A stretch of DNA of 64,000 bases from Lamellibrachia satsuma. Taxonomy: Eukaryota > Annelida > Polychaeta > Sabellida > Siboglinidae. This document shows positions 11,634 through 24,469 of the stretch, in pieces; position 1 is the first letter of the stretch; the number at the start of each line of letters is the position of its first letter. Below the pieces are notes generated by a model. That model was given only the letters and a program-made list of their open reading frames with translations, had not been told where the DNA came from and did no database searches. Both the position numbers and the translations under genes were made by a program. The DNA lies in NCBI GenBank assembly GCA_033239005.1, contig BSQZ01000070.1, forward strand, positions 1,828,617 through 1,892,616, written 5' to 3'.

Positions 11634-11822
11634 TAAAGCAGCCAATACAGGAGAAAAATGTATATCGTACTTGTATCTTGTGAATTGATGTCCGCTATGG
11701 ACAGAAAGGTGTTGTGGAACAAACTCAGGGCAAGTGGGAGTTGAGAAACATGTCTGATGTAGACAGAACTTTGAATGTTATGACCGAGTGTTCGGAATAA
11801 CAACAAATCTAATTGAGATGAG

Positions 11823-11839
11823 TCACTAGGTGGCAGCAC
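11823..11839 (+). promoter_or_regulatory. CTCF-like motif
   Basis: TCACTAGGTGGCAGCAC is a near-consensus CTCF core (CCACTAGGTGGCAG) with one mismatch at its first base. Confidence 0.5.
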
Positions 11840-11863
11840 GCGATGTCGGTATTCCGGAACTGG

Positions 11864-11880
11864 TCACTAGATGGCAGCAC
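11864..11880 (+). promoter_or_regulatory. CTCF-like motif, tandem with the previous one
   Basis: TCACTAGATGGCAGCAC lies 41 bases after the preceding motif on the same strand. The sequence between the two motifs is not repeated, so this is not a simple tandem duplication. Confidence 0.5.
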
Positions 11881-11914
11881 TCACACTAGAACATTGTACA
11901 AAATTGTAGCAGAT

Positions 11915-11951
11915 GTATGTATATATATATATATGTATATATGTATATATG

Positions 11952-11994
<43 letters not shown>
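11915..11994. repeat. (AT)n / (GTATAT)n microsatellite
   Basis: About 80 bases of alternating AT with regularly placed G. Low complexity. Confidence 0.95.
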
Positions 11995-12394
11995 GCAATT
12001 CTAGTTCCTAGATGACTGATTTATTGATTGACTGATAGATGAAGAATGCCAATATTTCTGTTGTTGAGCAATATGACACAGCAGGGCAGGCTACTGCTGG
12101 TACCACAACCTGCTACAACTAACACTAATGACCCTGCATCATTTCCGTGCCTTATTCATAGAACCTGATCTAGGATGAAATTAGGCGCGTGTCTGTCTAG
12201 ACATCGTTTGTGCCAACTGGACTGACAGAACTCATCACCTATACTGCCAACCCTGTGTCACATACAGTGCACAGTTTTTCAGTATGAAACCAGAAGCATT
12301 GTTGCGGTTAATGTTGTCACAGTAAATTATGGTTAAAATGTCATAAAAGGTAAAACTTGGAAACAGTGGAATTTATTATTTAGCCCTATTCATG

Positions 12395-12690
12395 TTCTAT
12401 CAAAGAATGCATCAGTAATTTGATAACTGTAATAATCTGCCACTTCCTGCTGCATAATTTTATGACACTTTGTTTTACTTTATTCCAGCGAAAAGGCAGC
12501 CTCAACGGAACAAGAAACAATGCATTTTGGAGACTTCATTCAGCCTCGTTAAAGCTCTATCACAGATCATTGTAATTTGATAACAGTTTTTGCCACTTCC
12601 TGTCTATAAGACAAAATTTTATGACAATTTCTCCTGTGCCTTCAAGGAAAACACGACCTCACTGGGAAGTGAGACAGCATGTTAGGACTA
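12395..12690. repeat. Degenerate tandem duplication, unit about 150 bp
   Basis: Two successive blocks share, in order, TCTATCA, a TAATTTGATAAC stretch, TGCCACTTCCTG, ATTTTATGACA and an AARGMARRCCTCA-like end. The similarity is old and patchy. Pyrimidine tracts before the last block resemble splice acceptors, but no convincing exon follows. Confidence 0.55.
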
Positions 12691-12699
12691 TGCCTGGCT

Positions 12700-15600
12700 G
12701 GCTGTTGAGTTTTATGTGTCCTCGACCCAGCCTGTCATACAGGTGACAGTGTGGAACGGAAGGAGAGGTTTATGTATCTGAGAGACCTAGTTCTGTCAAC
12801 TGGGCCCACACTGCCAGCAAGGCAGACAGTGTACAAACAGTGGTCTGTGCTGGGGTCGGTGGTTGGCTGGTCGACTGCCCCACTAACGCAGATAGACAGA
12901 AGTATGATGGCATCCAATAAGTAGATTGGGGTCAGGTGTGTCTGGAAACCCATCCCGACTGAGAGAATGTGTTCTATGCTAGGCTACATAAAGCTGGGCT
13001 GCCAAAGATGGCGAATACTGTGTAGAACCCTAGGTGAGATCCTGCCCTACTAGAAATGCACCCCTGATAAAAATCCACAACTTTTTTACTTTCACACAAG
13101 TATAATCACAGTAATGCTGCAGGATCTATAAATAAAATATAATTGACTATTGAATATCGTATCTTAAATATAATTTAATCGTTATATCCCTATCCGCACA
13201 CACATGCAGAGAAGCTAACAACTGAGACCCTGTAAAGCCAACATTTACTTTTGGATACTGTTGTGTTAAAAAACATTGTAGTTAAAAAAATGACCGCACC
13301 TACTGATGCCGATGGAAATTCACAACCTTTACAATTAAACTCGCTTCCTTACGCTCTTTGCACCCTAGTTGGTGCATAATGCTACCATTGAACAGCAACA
13401 GCCAAATCAAGTGTAAATTACCAGCTATATTGCAGCACAGTGCAATTGTGTCAAGAGAAAAACTTGATGACATGGTTCTATCCATTTGTAAAATCTCTAC
13501 CAGTTGTGACTATACAATGCCGAGCTTCGACTGAATGAAAGTTCGCCAGGTGCACAGCAGATATCTAAACGTATCTGAATGGAACCGGGTCTCTCGATCT
13601 CAAACAACCTGCCAAACTACGATATGATGAGCAGATTAAATCAACACGCCCTGGCGCCAATACAGACATGTCTCCACATCGTCTGCTTTTTTCTCAGCAT
13701 TTCGTATGGTGGGAAACATTTTGTTTTGACCTGTGTTTTTTCAGATTGATATGGATGCCAACATCAATAAAGAATGTGTACAAACCGTGGATCTTCAGTG
13801 GCCATCCCTGTGGACCACAGGGAACATGGAGGTGAAAGTCTTCCTTCCCACAGTTCCTTGTCATGATTCCCAAATCCCATCCCTTGGGATAATTCTACCC
13901 TTCACCACGAGATCTTGCATTGAAGAAATCCCAGTCATCCATGGGTTCTGTCCACAAGTTTGCCTAACAGCCAGATGCTGTCTGCAGTACCATACTGTCA
14001 GCATTCTCCATGTTCAGAGGATCTGTAACAAGAGACAAACACATTTTACCGTTGTGCAGCAGCCATCTTGCAACAACTTGTTGTTTTGAAGTCAAAGTGG
14101 GTTGTCTTCCATTAGGTGCAATACGGTACATTTGTCCACGAGGCACCCTTGAAACACGACATCCTTGTATGCATGTCCCATTTGGTCACCCTGCTTACTT
14201 ATTGACTATGAATACCGGTATGTTAAAAACTAGCGAGAAAAGGTATAACAAAGTCCTAACTTTGCCAGGAAAATAACTTCCGTCTACAAGGAAAGTCATC
14301 TCAACATCAAGAAGGAATAACCATGAATATCTTAGGCACATAACCATTAGAAGACTGAATGATTTTTAATTTATTTATTTCGTGTACATTTTAATATGTT
14401 ACGTGTATAGATTTAAAATATTTTATGTGTAGTAAATATTCGTATAACTTCACAAATTATAGACCTAAAAATACTATCGTGAGTGTGAAACAAAAAACCC
14501 AACAAAGGGTTTTTGTACAGACATGTTAAGCAACAAGGGTGATGATGAGATTAAATGTACCTAAAACCTCTTTCTTTAATTGAATACTTTATGTGTTTAC
14601 TTATCTATTTGCATGTAAAAATAATTTCCTTCCTCTTATATTTCCTATAAGTTTCTCTCTGCTCTACAAAATTCTGCAAGTTCACTTTCGGTACAATCTT
14701 CGAAAACTCTTTATGTGACCTTCAAGAATGAACAGAAACATAACAAACTGTGGTATTCATAGTCTGTTATTCCGGGGTTTCCCCCCAACAATGTATCAAA
14801 AACAGACACAGTCAGCGACTGGTACAGAATCCACCAGAGGAACTCCTTCATAACACGTGTTGCATGGTACATTATTTGAACCATTCCTCATATGTTTAGC
14901 GATATCGTTGGTTTTTCCCAAAACCTGACAACTGGGCCTGACAGTGGAGCCACCTGGTGTTGCATGATGGATCTGGTAAATTTTTAAATGTACTCTATGT
15001 GAACTAGCTGAAGACGATTGCTGCATTTATGCACGAAACATTACCTGATTCTATGGTTCAAGGGTGGACTCAATCAACAAGTACAGTATGCTAATGACAC
15101 TTATCTGAACTAGACACTTATCCAGTCACGAATTCTATGCAACAGGTACTGTATAATACCCAACAAAAAAACAAGTCAAAGTTGAACAGAACTCCATTAA
15201 AAAATCTACACTAGCTAACATGAACAAAGCGAACATGTATTTTATGTTGTCCTGAGGGGAAAATAACCTGAATGCCATTAAATGTAATTCTAATGTCTAG
15301 AATAAAAAAATATTTTATACAAATATATTATAAAAAGTTAAAATCTATTCACCTTTCCATTTGGTTGCCTAAAAGATGCACACCATTCCTAATTTTATAC
15401 ACTGAACCTGTATCAGACATTATACGGTAACCATTGCAACAAACTAGGCCTAACACTTGAATAAAGACGCACGCTGACAAGCCGAGTGATTGACAGAAAC
15501 CACAGGGACCACACACCAACAACCTTTTTTCCCAATCAAACCCTAAACTATTGTTGATGACAATGAACAACTGTCCACCAACGGGCCATGGGGGGGCTTG

Positions 15601-15960
15601 AGAAGATCTAACCACCACTGCCAGTGGGTACAAATTCCACAAGGTCAATATTGGAGTTTGGCCATAATAGGTCATTCTTGACAGACTGACCTCCCGGCTT
15701 GAGGTGACTGCCCGCTTAATGGCCAGATTTATCTGTTCACATGACTGGACATGTGCCACTGTACAAACTCACCACAGCAGAGGGCTACTGTACAAACTCA
15801 CCACAGCTCGGCTACTTATAGCAAAGGAAAATTTTAAATATGTCATAAGCATCACTGTACAATGAAATTACTTTTATGAGATTACATTATTTTTCTTCCT
15901 ATTAAATTGTGCTTGCATTGTATAAAATTTTTTAAGAACCGCAGTATCTATTCTACCTAT
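12700..15960. other. Intergenic, unassigned open frames only
   Basis: The longest frames are 118 codons at 13733-14089 (plus) and 136 codons at 15349-15759 (minus). Neither shows a recognisable domain, a consistent codon pattern or convincing exon boundaries, so I do not call them genes. A CTCF-like core, GCCACCTGGTGT, lies at 14949-14960 on the minus strand. Confidence 0.45.
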
Positions 15961-15977
15961 TCATACACCCTTATGAG

Positions 15978-16011
15978 GTGTGTGCGCGTGCGTGCGTGCG
16001 GTGCGTGCGTT
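15978..16011. repeat. (GTGC)n microsatellite
   Basis: A short run of GTGC/GCGT tetranucleotides, with strong alternating purine-pyrimidine character. Confidence 0.9.
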
Positions 16012-16019
16012 TGTTAAAC

Positions 16020-18160
16020 AATTCCACTGATATCTTTGATTGGCTCTTCCACAAAAATACTTTTTCTTTTAGAAAACGTGTATATGACACTGAAGATGAT
16101 TTGATAAAATGATTGAGCAACTGAATAAATATTGTTAATGGACCCACATTGTCTAGATTGGTAAGAGCATTTTATTGAGTACAATGTTGATTTTACATCT
16201 TATTTATATTAAATGATTTATTATTACATATTTTAACTTATTTATATTTTAATGCATATTTGTACGTATCTGGTTTATTTAACCTGAAATAAAAGTATTT
16301 ATATTAGATGATATAGGGAAGATATATTTATCCAAACCACACGGAGCATATTTTATCTTATCCAGTGCTGATCTGGTAGACAATAATAGGCTAATCTGGA
16401 TAATCTCCTATTTGATAATCTTCTCTAATCTAAGTTACTACACTGCTGGAGTCTGATAAAATTTTATGGGTAACATGCATTTCCCTTAATTTACATTCTG
16501 CACTGATATCCTAATCCAGCACCTCTAGCATAGTGTGGCAAACACCAGTGCTCATGAGTAAGGACATGTCTGGATAATTTGTCAGATCGGCCGCATTGAA
16601 TGGATTTTCGTTATAATGTACAATGTGGATTTTGTTGGATTTTAGAAGGTATTCCACCATATCCCATTTTTTTGCAGGTTTATTTCAAATGGAAAACTTG
16701 TTATATATAGTACATATTTTCTTGTGTTCATCCAACAAGCATAAAATTGAACGACAATCTTATAGCAGTTGAAATGCAAATATTGTTGACGCTAGGCAGA
16801 TTTCTGTAGGTATATTATTTCGTTTGATGTAGGTATATTATGTAGCCTGATAGGTGGTGACATCGACGGTGACACTCGACAGTGACACTCGACAGTAATA
16901 ACCAATGAAAAATGTTACATGTATTTATTCATTCAAGTCAAAAATACGGATTTCAACCAAAAAAGTAGCAAGTCCGATTTGTAGTGATGTACGCACTGCA
17001 GAAACAGCTACTGCTGCATTCCATGAAAAATAACTTTCTGGACACCAAAACTGCTTGATGACTTGCATTCTAATTATGGCCAAGTGCACTTCTTGTGAAG
17101 AAATCGAGTGTCTAGACACAGGATAAAATTATACATCGCTAGCACTTGAAATACTGCTTGACTTAGAATGGCTAAAGCAAATGGGCAGAAGGCAGGCAGC
17201 CATCTAGAAACCCGGGACAACAGCAGGGGAAATCGTTAGGAGACAGCCACCATACCACCCAGGAATAGACCGGCTCCTATCAATAACAGAGCACTGGTAA
17301 ATCAGTCCCTAGTGGGCCTGGCTGGAGCCGACAACTTCTGGCAGTCAGCAGAGGTATGTGATAAAGACCACTGTGGTATGTCTGGTCAAAGAGACCAGGA
17401 ACGTACCATGTCTTAGTTACTCCAGCCTTGCTCTCTGTGCCTTTATAAATTATAGCAACCTGCAGATTATCAAGTTCTGGCCTGTGAGCTTATCCCCGAA
17501 CAACCGGGCACACAAATAGCAGGCCCATTGCTTGGTGTGTGTCGAGTAAACCCAAGATACGCCAGCAGTAAATACAGAGCTCCTATCTCATGGACTGTGT
17601 CACCTGTGCACAGCAATGGCTAAATCACACACCACATACCACTCACTAAACCACAGGCACATTGAGCCTGATAGTACTAATCACATACACTGCGGTTGGG
17701 TTTATGAAGTTACCGTACACTATGCGATAGAAGACTATGCCCGTGTAGAATTTGACATGAGAAAAACCTGCAGCCGTTTTCTACCTTCAAACAGAGAAAA
17801 CTACATAACATTATAATTAAAATGCTATTGCATCTAAATGTTTAATAATACAATTTGTCACGTTTTAGATTCACAGTAAAGCTACGAGGCTCGTTCCATG
17901 CACTCTTTACAAAATGAAAAAAAAACACACAACTTCATAACTATTCCTTACATTTATCAAAACCCTGGCAGCTGTAAAGAACCATTGTAACACTTTTTTC
18001 CTGTAAATCACTGAGATAACATGATATATCGCACACAATGTAAGCCTAGCTATGCCACATTTCACAACAATCATTCTTAACACAGCACATTTGTTACTGA
18101 TAAATCTGTCAACTGTACTTATTGATTTTCAATCAGTCAGTAGTTACGTATCCTGGATGG
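16020..18160. other. Intergenic, no gene seen
   Basis: AT-rich. A short tandem of GACACTCGACAGT occurs near 16869-16896. Open frames are under 70 codons and nothing was recognised. Confidence 0.5.
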
Positions 18161-18339
18161 CAACAGACTATAGTATCCCACCTGTGAACCAGTAGAAGAG
18201 TCCCTCTTGCATGTGATCACACAACTTTACAACCACATGGCAGATGACAACCATAGTGAAATATGATTCAGTTGAAACCATTGAATCCACATGATCACCG
18301 ATGAGGCAAATATGCCTACTGGCCATGCTGTCTGATGTA

Positions 18340-18660
18340 GCGGCGTCAGAGCCCCGATCCACCCAAGTTTGTGCACACAATGAGAAGCTATATCCGGAGG
18401 CCGTGGAACTTATAGGTCGGACAGGCATGTTGGTATTCACCTCAAGTAGCCGGGTAGAAGAGAGCACACAAGTCTGTACGGTCGGCAGGGCCAATACGCT
18501 GCACGGTCGCCCGTAGTGTTTGCAAAGGCTTCAAATCCGACGCGGAATTTGTCCCAATGTCGTGGAATTCGCCCGGCTCTCAAAATGACAGTCAAAATTC
18601 GAGGGGACACAAGTATCGCTGCACAGAGACGAAAACCTCTGCCATCGATGAGTGACACTC
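18340..18660. other. Local CpG-rich, GC-rich patch
   Basis: About 320 bases with GC near half and, by my rough count, over 20 CpG, close to the number expected by chance, whereas nearby DNA is poorer in both. Overlapping frames of 71-108 codons exist on both strands and none is recognised. It could be a promoter, first exon or unmethylated island of a gene I cannot identify. Confidence 0.35.
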
Positions 18661-18882
18661 AAATAGCTTGAACTATGTAAGACCAAATGCCGACCACTGG
18701 TCATACACTATAATGTGTAATGAGGCAGGAGTCATGAATACGTGGCCTTCAACACCTGCGTTGTGTGGCACTATTTATGAAATGCATTTTACATGACTGG
18801 ACACTTGACCAACTATTAGTTCCCTGAAAGGAAGCGTAATCTCTGTATCTCTTACTGAACACCTTAATTTATATATCTCTGA

Positions 18883-19005
18883 CTGAACTGAACTGAACAC
18901 TGTACACATATGTTCATACATGCCTTTGCAACTGAACTGAACTGAACATTGTACACAGACATGTTCATACATGCCTTTGCAACCGAACTGAATTGAACTG
19001 AACAC
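18883..19005. repeat. Tandem repeat, unit about 63 bp, about two copies
   Basis: Each unit contains CTGAACTGAACTGAACA, GTACACA and TGTTCATACATGCCTTTGCA. The copies differ at a few positions. Confidence 0.85.
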
Positions 19006-19168
19006 ACAAAAAACAATACCCATCTATATCTTCAAAATATATCACTTCAACTTAAATATAGCTTCACTTTAATAATAATAGATTTAACCTGAATCCTGGA
19101 CCCAAAGACAAGCAGGACAAAGAACCACCACGACTGAGGAAAAGGAACAACTGGATGAAGACATTTGG

Positions 19169-19293
19169 CACACTGGTGTGACACACTGGTGTGACACACT
19201 GGTGTGGCACACTGGTGTGACACACTGGTGTGACACACTGGTGTGACACACTGGTGTGGCACACTGGTGTGGCACACTGGTGTGACACACTGC
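19169..19293. repeat. 13-bp minisatellite, about 9-10 copies
   Basis: The unit is CACACTGGTGTGA, with G in place of A at the last position in some copies. On the minus strand all frames stay open, giving a false CHTSVSHQC-type peptide. Confidence 0.95.
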
Positions 19294-19317
19294 TGGGCAT
19301 GTTTTAAAATAAATCAT

Positions 19318-20045
19318 CTGCCTGGTCATGAAGGCTAGGGAACCCATTCTGGGCCATAAGGTTGTCCAGGGCCATAGAATCTGTGTCTCGTTGTGAAGGT
19401 TAGGGAGCCCTTTCTGGGCTATAAGGTTGTATGGAGCCACAGAGTCTGTGTCTGATCGTGAAGGCTAGGGAATCCATTCAGGGTCGTAAAGTTGTCTGGA
19501 GCCATAGAGTCTGTGTCTGGTTGTGAAGGCCAGGGAATCCATTCAGGGTCGTAAGGTTGTCTGGGGCCATAGAGTCTGTGTCTGGTTGTGAAGGCCAGGG
19601 AATCCATTCAGGGTCGTAAGGTTGTCTGGGGCCATAGAGTCTGTGTCTGGTTGTGAAGGCCAGGGAATCCATTCAGGGTCATAAGGTTGTCTGGGGCCAT
19701 AGAGTCTGTGTCTGGTCGTGAAGGCTAGGGAATCCATTCAGGGTTGTAAGGTTGTCTGCGGCCATAGAGTCTGTGTCTGGTCGTGAAGGCTAGGGAATCC
19801 ATTCAGGGTTATAAGGTTGTCTGGGGCCATAGAGTCTGTGTCTGGTCGTGAAGGCTAGGGAATCCATTCAGGGTCGTAAGGTTGTCTGGAGCCATAGAGT
19901 CTGTGTCTGGTTGTGAAGGCCAGGGAATCCATTCATGGCTATAAGGATGTCTGGGGCCATAGAATCTGTGTCTGGTCATGAAGGCTAGGGAATCCATTCA
20001 GGGCCACAAGTGTGTCTGGGGCCATAGAGTCTGTGTCTGGGGCAC
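19318..20045. repeat. 65-bp minisatellite, about 11 copies
   Basis: The period is 65 bases (for example CTGTGTCTGG at 19511, 19576 and 19641). Copies are highly similar, with the most diverged at both edges. Because 65 is not a multiple of three, minus-strand frames cycle every three copies and remain open by chance. Confidence 0.95.
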
Positions 20046-20430
20046 ATATTCCTGTCAGCCCAGTCTGAGATATATGACACAGAATCCAAGAGATTCCCTG
20101 TCTCAATCTTTAACTAAGAGCTGTCTAGGAATAGATTTCTTGATTTGAGAATCCCTCTTTTCTAGCTAAAAATTGGCTCTGTAGTATTGCCAGATTCACA
20201 AATAAGGATACCACTATCTCAGTTCCCAATCTGACTTCTAGTGCAATTATTTTACCTTAAGATCTTACACAGAAACTCTCACTGATTTGCAATCTCAGTA
20301 ATCCATTATTTATTCTACTCAGAATCCATCCATCCTTCCTCCTCAAAATGGACAAAATCCTGTTTCCAATATATCCCTTTGTAGCTGAGTAACCTAATAA
20401 CTCCCTATTTGAATGTCCCCTTTAGTAGAT

Positions 20431-20435
20431 CTATA

Positions 20436-20497
<62 letters not shown>

Positions 20498-20519
20498 CAT
20501 ATACATATATATATATAAT
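20431..20519. repeat. (AT)n microsatellite
   Basis: About 90 bases of nearly pure TA repeats with a few GTATAT interruptions. Confidence 0.95.
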
Positions 20520-21020
20520 ACAGATTTCAAACCAAGAATAAACCTCTACTTTCAAAGCCAGTTAACATCCTAACAAGAATTACACATCTTGATACAAGTA
20601 ACTTACGCATCTAGACAACAGTGCGGGACCTACTCACTTCCTATGTAGCTTCCAAACACTTTCACCTTCAGTATTGACACAACTCGCCTTACTCTACACA
20701 TCTTCTTCCAGAACATGTGCACATGAATCACGTGCACACATCAGCATGCACTCGAGAATTCATGCATTGAGAATCAGCACGGTGAAAACGAGGAAGTGAC
20801 CACTTACGTCCAGCCTAGAGTATCCTAACTTCCCGTCAATGTGTGCGACGCTCAGTCCATACAGATAAGTGTATATCCACTTGTCTCTCTCCAGAGCTTT
20901 ACTACCGGAGCTACACAGCTCCGAGGTGAGACTACAGCCAGGCTTCCATGCACCATATTTATGTTCAACTGGCTGCACTCATAGCAGAGGCTATTCATGA
21001 TTAAACCCGTGTTGGAATGT

Positions 21021-21051
21021 GGTGGTGGGGGAGGGTAGAGTGGGGGGGGGG
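21021..21051 (+). other. G-rich stretch with G-quadruplex potential
   Basis: Contains runs of five, three and ten G within about 30 bases, fitting the pattern of at least four G3 tracts with short loops. No gene context. Confidence 0.5.
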
Positions 21052-21539
21052 TGTATCTGTGACTGTGTATATGAGCAATGGTAGAGAGTAGGACGCAGCA
21101 AGGGTAGGGAGTCCCGGACACAGTTCTACCAAAACAAACCTGAACATGGGTTTCCACACACAAATTTTATGTTAAAGTTTAAAAAAACAACAACAATTGC
21201 TGTAATAAAATTTTATAAAAGTAATTCATGAACAAACCACGGTAAGATTTCCCACTGGGAAAATGTTCCTGTGTTCAGGTCAGCTGTTGCATTCCATTCC
21301 CAGCCAGACACCACTCCCAACTCCCTCCCTCGCCTCCTGAGGGTGGAAAGTAGGGAGTGGTGCACTTGTTCACTGCACCCCCAGGGTTGGCTGCCTACTA
21401 GGTGCCACGTTTAGGTCATCAGGTCAGGGAAATTCCAGCCCAGCCAAAATGTCTCCACTCCTTCCCACTACACTAGGTCTGCAGGCAGTCCCCTTTATTC
21501 ACATTGGGAGACATTTATCCCCTTTGGGAAACGTCACTA

Positions 21540-21797
21540 CAAGGTGGTGACAGTCTTATGTCTGCAGGCATTCAGGAAAGCCCTAAAAACATTGGTATCA
21601 CTTCAATTTTTTTATTACATAATAGATTTAATTAGTTTATGAATTAATTTTATTAGCTTTAACAGTTTGTATATGTACTTTCTAAGAACAACTCATTATA
21701 CTTGTTATTTCATGCATTTTATGTAAAGCACATTGAACTTTCAAAGAAACTGTGCTATATAAAAATAATTTATTACTATTAGTAGTAGTATTGTTAC
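21540..21797 (+). mobile_element. Probable LINE/SINE 3' tail fragment
   Basis: One frame encodes LQAFRKALKT, resembling the C-terminal end of many LINE reverse transcriptases. About 120 bases further on is TGTAAAGCACATTGAACTTT followed by CTGTGCTATATAAAAATAA and an ATTA-rich tail. This GTAAAGC-TTGA plus GCTATATAAA arrangement is the usual 3' terminus of a LINE class and its SINE partners. The SINE at 2607-2938 ends with the related GTGTAAAGCACTTTGAG. The fragment is strongly 5'-truncated. Confidence 0.5.
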
Positions 21798-22002
21798 TAC
21801 AAGCCAGAACAACTTCTTGTGGAGCAAAAATTAAATTTGACAAATCAAATAGAGTAGAACTCCCTAAAACAGCAAGCCAAGTGACTGAGATAAAGTGGCC
21901 TGATCATACAGGTGACCTGATTATAGGGGTGACCTGATTACAGAGGCTGGCCAGATTATAGATGTCCAGAGCTGACAAAAACAGGTTGATACAGTGGCTA
22001 GC

Positions 22003-22110
22003 GTTCTACTGGAGCATTCCTTTGGAGCATTCCACTGGAGGTGTTCCACTGGAGCGTTCCATTGCAGGAGTTCCACTCGAGGCGTTCTACTGGAGGCGTT
22101 TTACTGTAAC
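22003..22110. repeat. Degenerate 15-17-bp tandem repeat
   Basis: Six to seven imperfect copies of a GGAGCGTTCCACT-like unit with variable spacing. Confidence 0.7.
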
Positions 22111-24390
22111 CACTACTAAAATCTTCAATACAGATACGGTGCTTTCAACAAGCAGGTGGCATTTTCAACAAACCATCGTATCCTAACAAGCAGCAAGCAC
22201 ATTTCATTGAGTAGCAGTATTCCTGTCAAGTATAGGTACTTTCACTGAATAGGCAATGCTTCCATTCAGCAAACAGAAGCAATCTCAACACCCGTTTGTC
22301 CTTCTAACCCAACAGGAAGTCTTGAGAACAGATGACGCCATTGTGAACGAAATACCTTCGGCATTGGTACTTTAACCTTGAAGCAGTACTTACAACACCG
22401 CCGCCAGAACAAAACCCACAGCCGAAAAAAATCTGGCAACATCACCGCAACCAAGCAACACTAAAACATTGCACTAGAGCCAGGGATCGGCAACCGGAAT
22501 GTACTGCATGCTGCAGGCAATGTCTACTAGCTACGAGCGAAACCGAGACTTCGTGTCTATCTCAACTCTCACACCTCATGTCGATTTCCCTTTCAGAGCT
22601 ACACAATAGCCTCCTGATGCACTGGTGCCCACTTATCAGTGATGATATGCCAGGGAACAAACAGGCCGTTGTAGGGTAGAGACGTGGGCACAGGCCAAAA
22701 CAGAAAAGGCACAGAAATAAAATTATTACAGTAGTTTTCCCATTTTATATATTTGAAGGCATCTGACGGGACCAGCTCCACCCAAGAGATAACTTGATTT
22801 ATTTATCAAGGCTTGCTTGTTATCTCCCGAGATCACAGGTGTGAAACATCTTTTAAATTCACACAAATTTGCCTTCTAAATTCTTAACCAAAAGTAAAAA
22901 TTACACAGGATACGTGGTAATCACACTGCAGAACCGTGAAACCTGTTGCGTCTGCTCTGCTCATGACTTCCCCACACTTCAGTTGTGCCGTAGCTACGGC
23001 CATTCAGTCTCAGCATTCTATAGCACAATGGTCACCACCAAGCTATCGGCGGCGATACAGGATTTATTTGATAACAATAGTACCTTATCTGTCTAGTAAC
23101 TGAGACCGGGCGAAGTCGCCTTTAAATTACAGTGTCCCTACTAAAAACATGACAGCAGGTGTTATCTACAACACCTATAGTGCATTACAGTTTCTCACTT
23201 CCCATATGGTTTAGCATTGTATTAAAACGTACATAAACAACCCGCTGTACATATAATAATGTCATACCACTTCCTATCTCAATTTCAAATATGGAACGAC
23301 CACCAAGGGCCAGGGGATTAGACTAAGATTGGCAAGGATTATATGAATATAAACTAATTTAATATATTAGTCATAATTTAATATAAATAACAGCTTAATA
23401 CAAATATAAAATTATGTATGTGTAATCGCTGCTACTACCTGAACCGAGGGCTGCCCTCTGGTGGAAACAAATGCACTAAATACAGCCGTAGTAATTTAAA
23501 CACTGTTCGGTGTAGAATTAAAAAAAAAAAATAAAATTCTGCACAGATGTAAAAACTAAAACCAAAATAACACAGCTATCTTGTCATTCACCTTGAAAAG
23601 GCAGAAGGTCGGGTGAAGGTCACCAGCTGAAGATGTGGTCAAGGGCATTATAACCCAACACGTCTGCCAGTCGAATTTCTATCAAGTTCATTTAGCAAAT
23701 GAATTCTTCGAACCTGCATGGATTTGTTCTCAAGCAGCTTTACCCGTGTTGAGGCTACCTACTACTATTGAGCTTTCGTAAGTGTGTCCAGTAACGACGT
23801 GCTTACATGCATGTAGCCAATTTGTACATCAAGTACCGTAACTGAAATATCTGGACTAATATATTCAAAAGTTATCATAATTCTCAAGTTACAATGGATA
23901 TCGATTTAAAAATAGTCCAAGGGTTCGTATGCTGTGTGAAGAGAAGTCATTTATATAATTTTTCTGTGCTATAAAGTTATTGACAAGTCTGGTAGATTCA
24001 TATCTTGACCTTTGACACATCAGATGTGACTAGCCGAAGCATTACATTACATTCACCCATAAAGGCTCTCACAGCTATCATATGTCAATAGTAATGACTG
24101 ACCAGAGCAAGTGTCCTGACATTGGGCTATAATTACAGTCTCTCCATTATAATATCATGTCTGCGGTTGGTGGTCTGCAGCCTTTATACCGGGTCATTGA
24201 AACAACTGTCGGTGATCCATGGCTGCTGATCTGTGGTTGGTTCGCAACCGGGGATCTGAGGCCAAGGATCCATGGCCAGGGATCCGCTGTCGGTGATCCA
24301 TGGCTGCTGATCCATGTGGTTCTCCACGGTCAATGATCCATGGTTAGTATGTCTAATACACTCCACACACCTGAAGTTGCTCTTAAATTA
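22111..24390. other. Intergenic, no gene seen
   Basis: No recognisable gene. A strong CTCF-like motif lies at 23450-23464. The GATCCATGG-rich stretch at about 24205-24350 is a degenerate local repeat. Confidence 0.5.
23450..23464 (-). promoter_or_regulatory. CTCF-like motif, full consensus match
   Basis: The minus strand reads CCACCAGAGGGCAGC, which fits CCASYAGRKGGCRS at every core position. Occupancy is not known. Confidence 0.5.
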
Positions 24391-24469
24391 AAGTACTGTG
24401 GATGAAGGGAGGTAGGAAGAACTTGTGGATGAAGGGAGGTAGGAAGAACTTGAGGATGGGAGAAAGTAT
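24391..24469. repeat. Left part of the 46-bp minisatellite, about 2 copies
   Basis: Two partial to full copies of the GATGAAGGGAGGTAGGAAG unit are cut off at AAGTAT, directly followed by the inserted element at 24470. The array resumes at 25651. Confidence 0.9.

Noticed and set aside
13733..14089. 118-codon plus-strand frame as a gene
   Set aside because: Unrecognised and without supporting context; overlapping frames exist on the other strand.
15349..15759. 136-codon minus-strand frame as a gene
   Set aside because: No recognisable domain, no repeat of the sequence elsewhere in the window, and no supporting start or splice context. Frames of this length occur by chance in 64 kb.
19047..19997. 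Minus-strand repetitive frames
   Set aside because: They derive from the 13-bp and 65-bp minisatellites.
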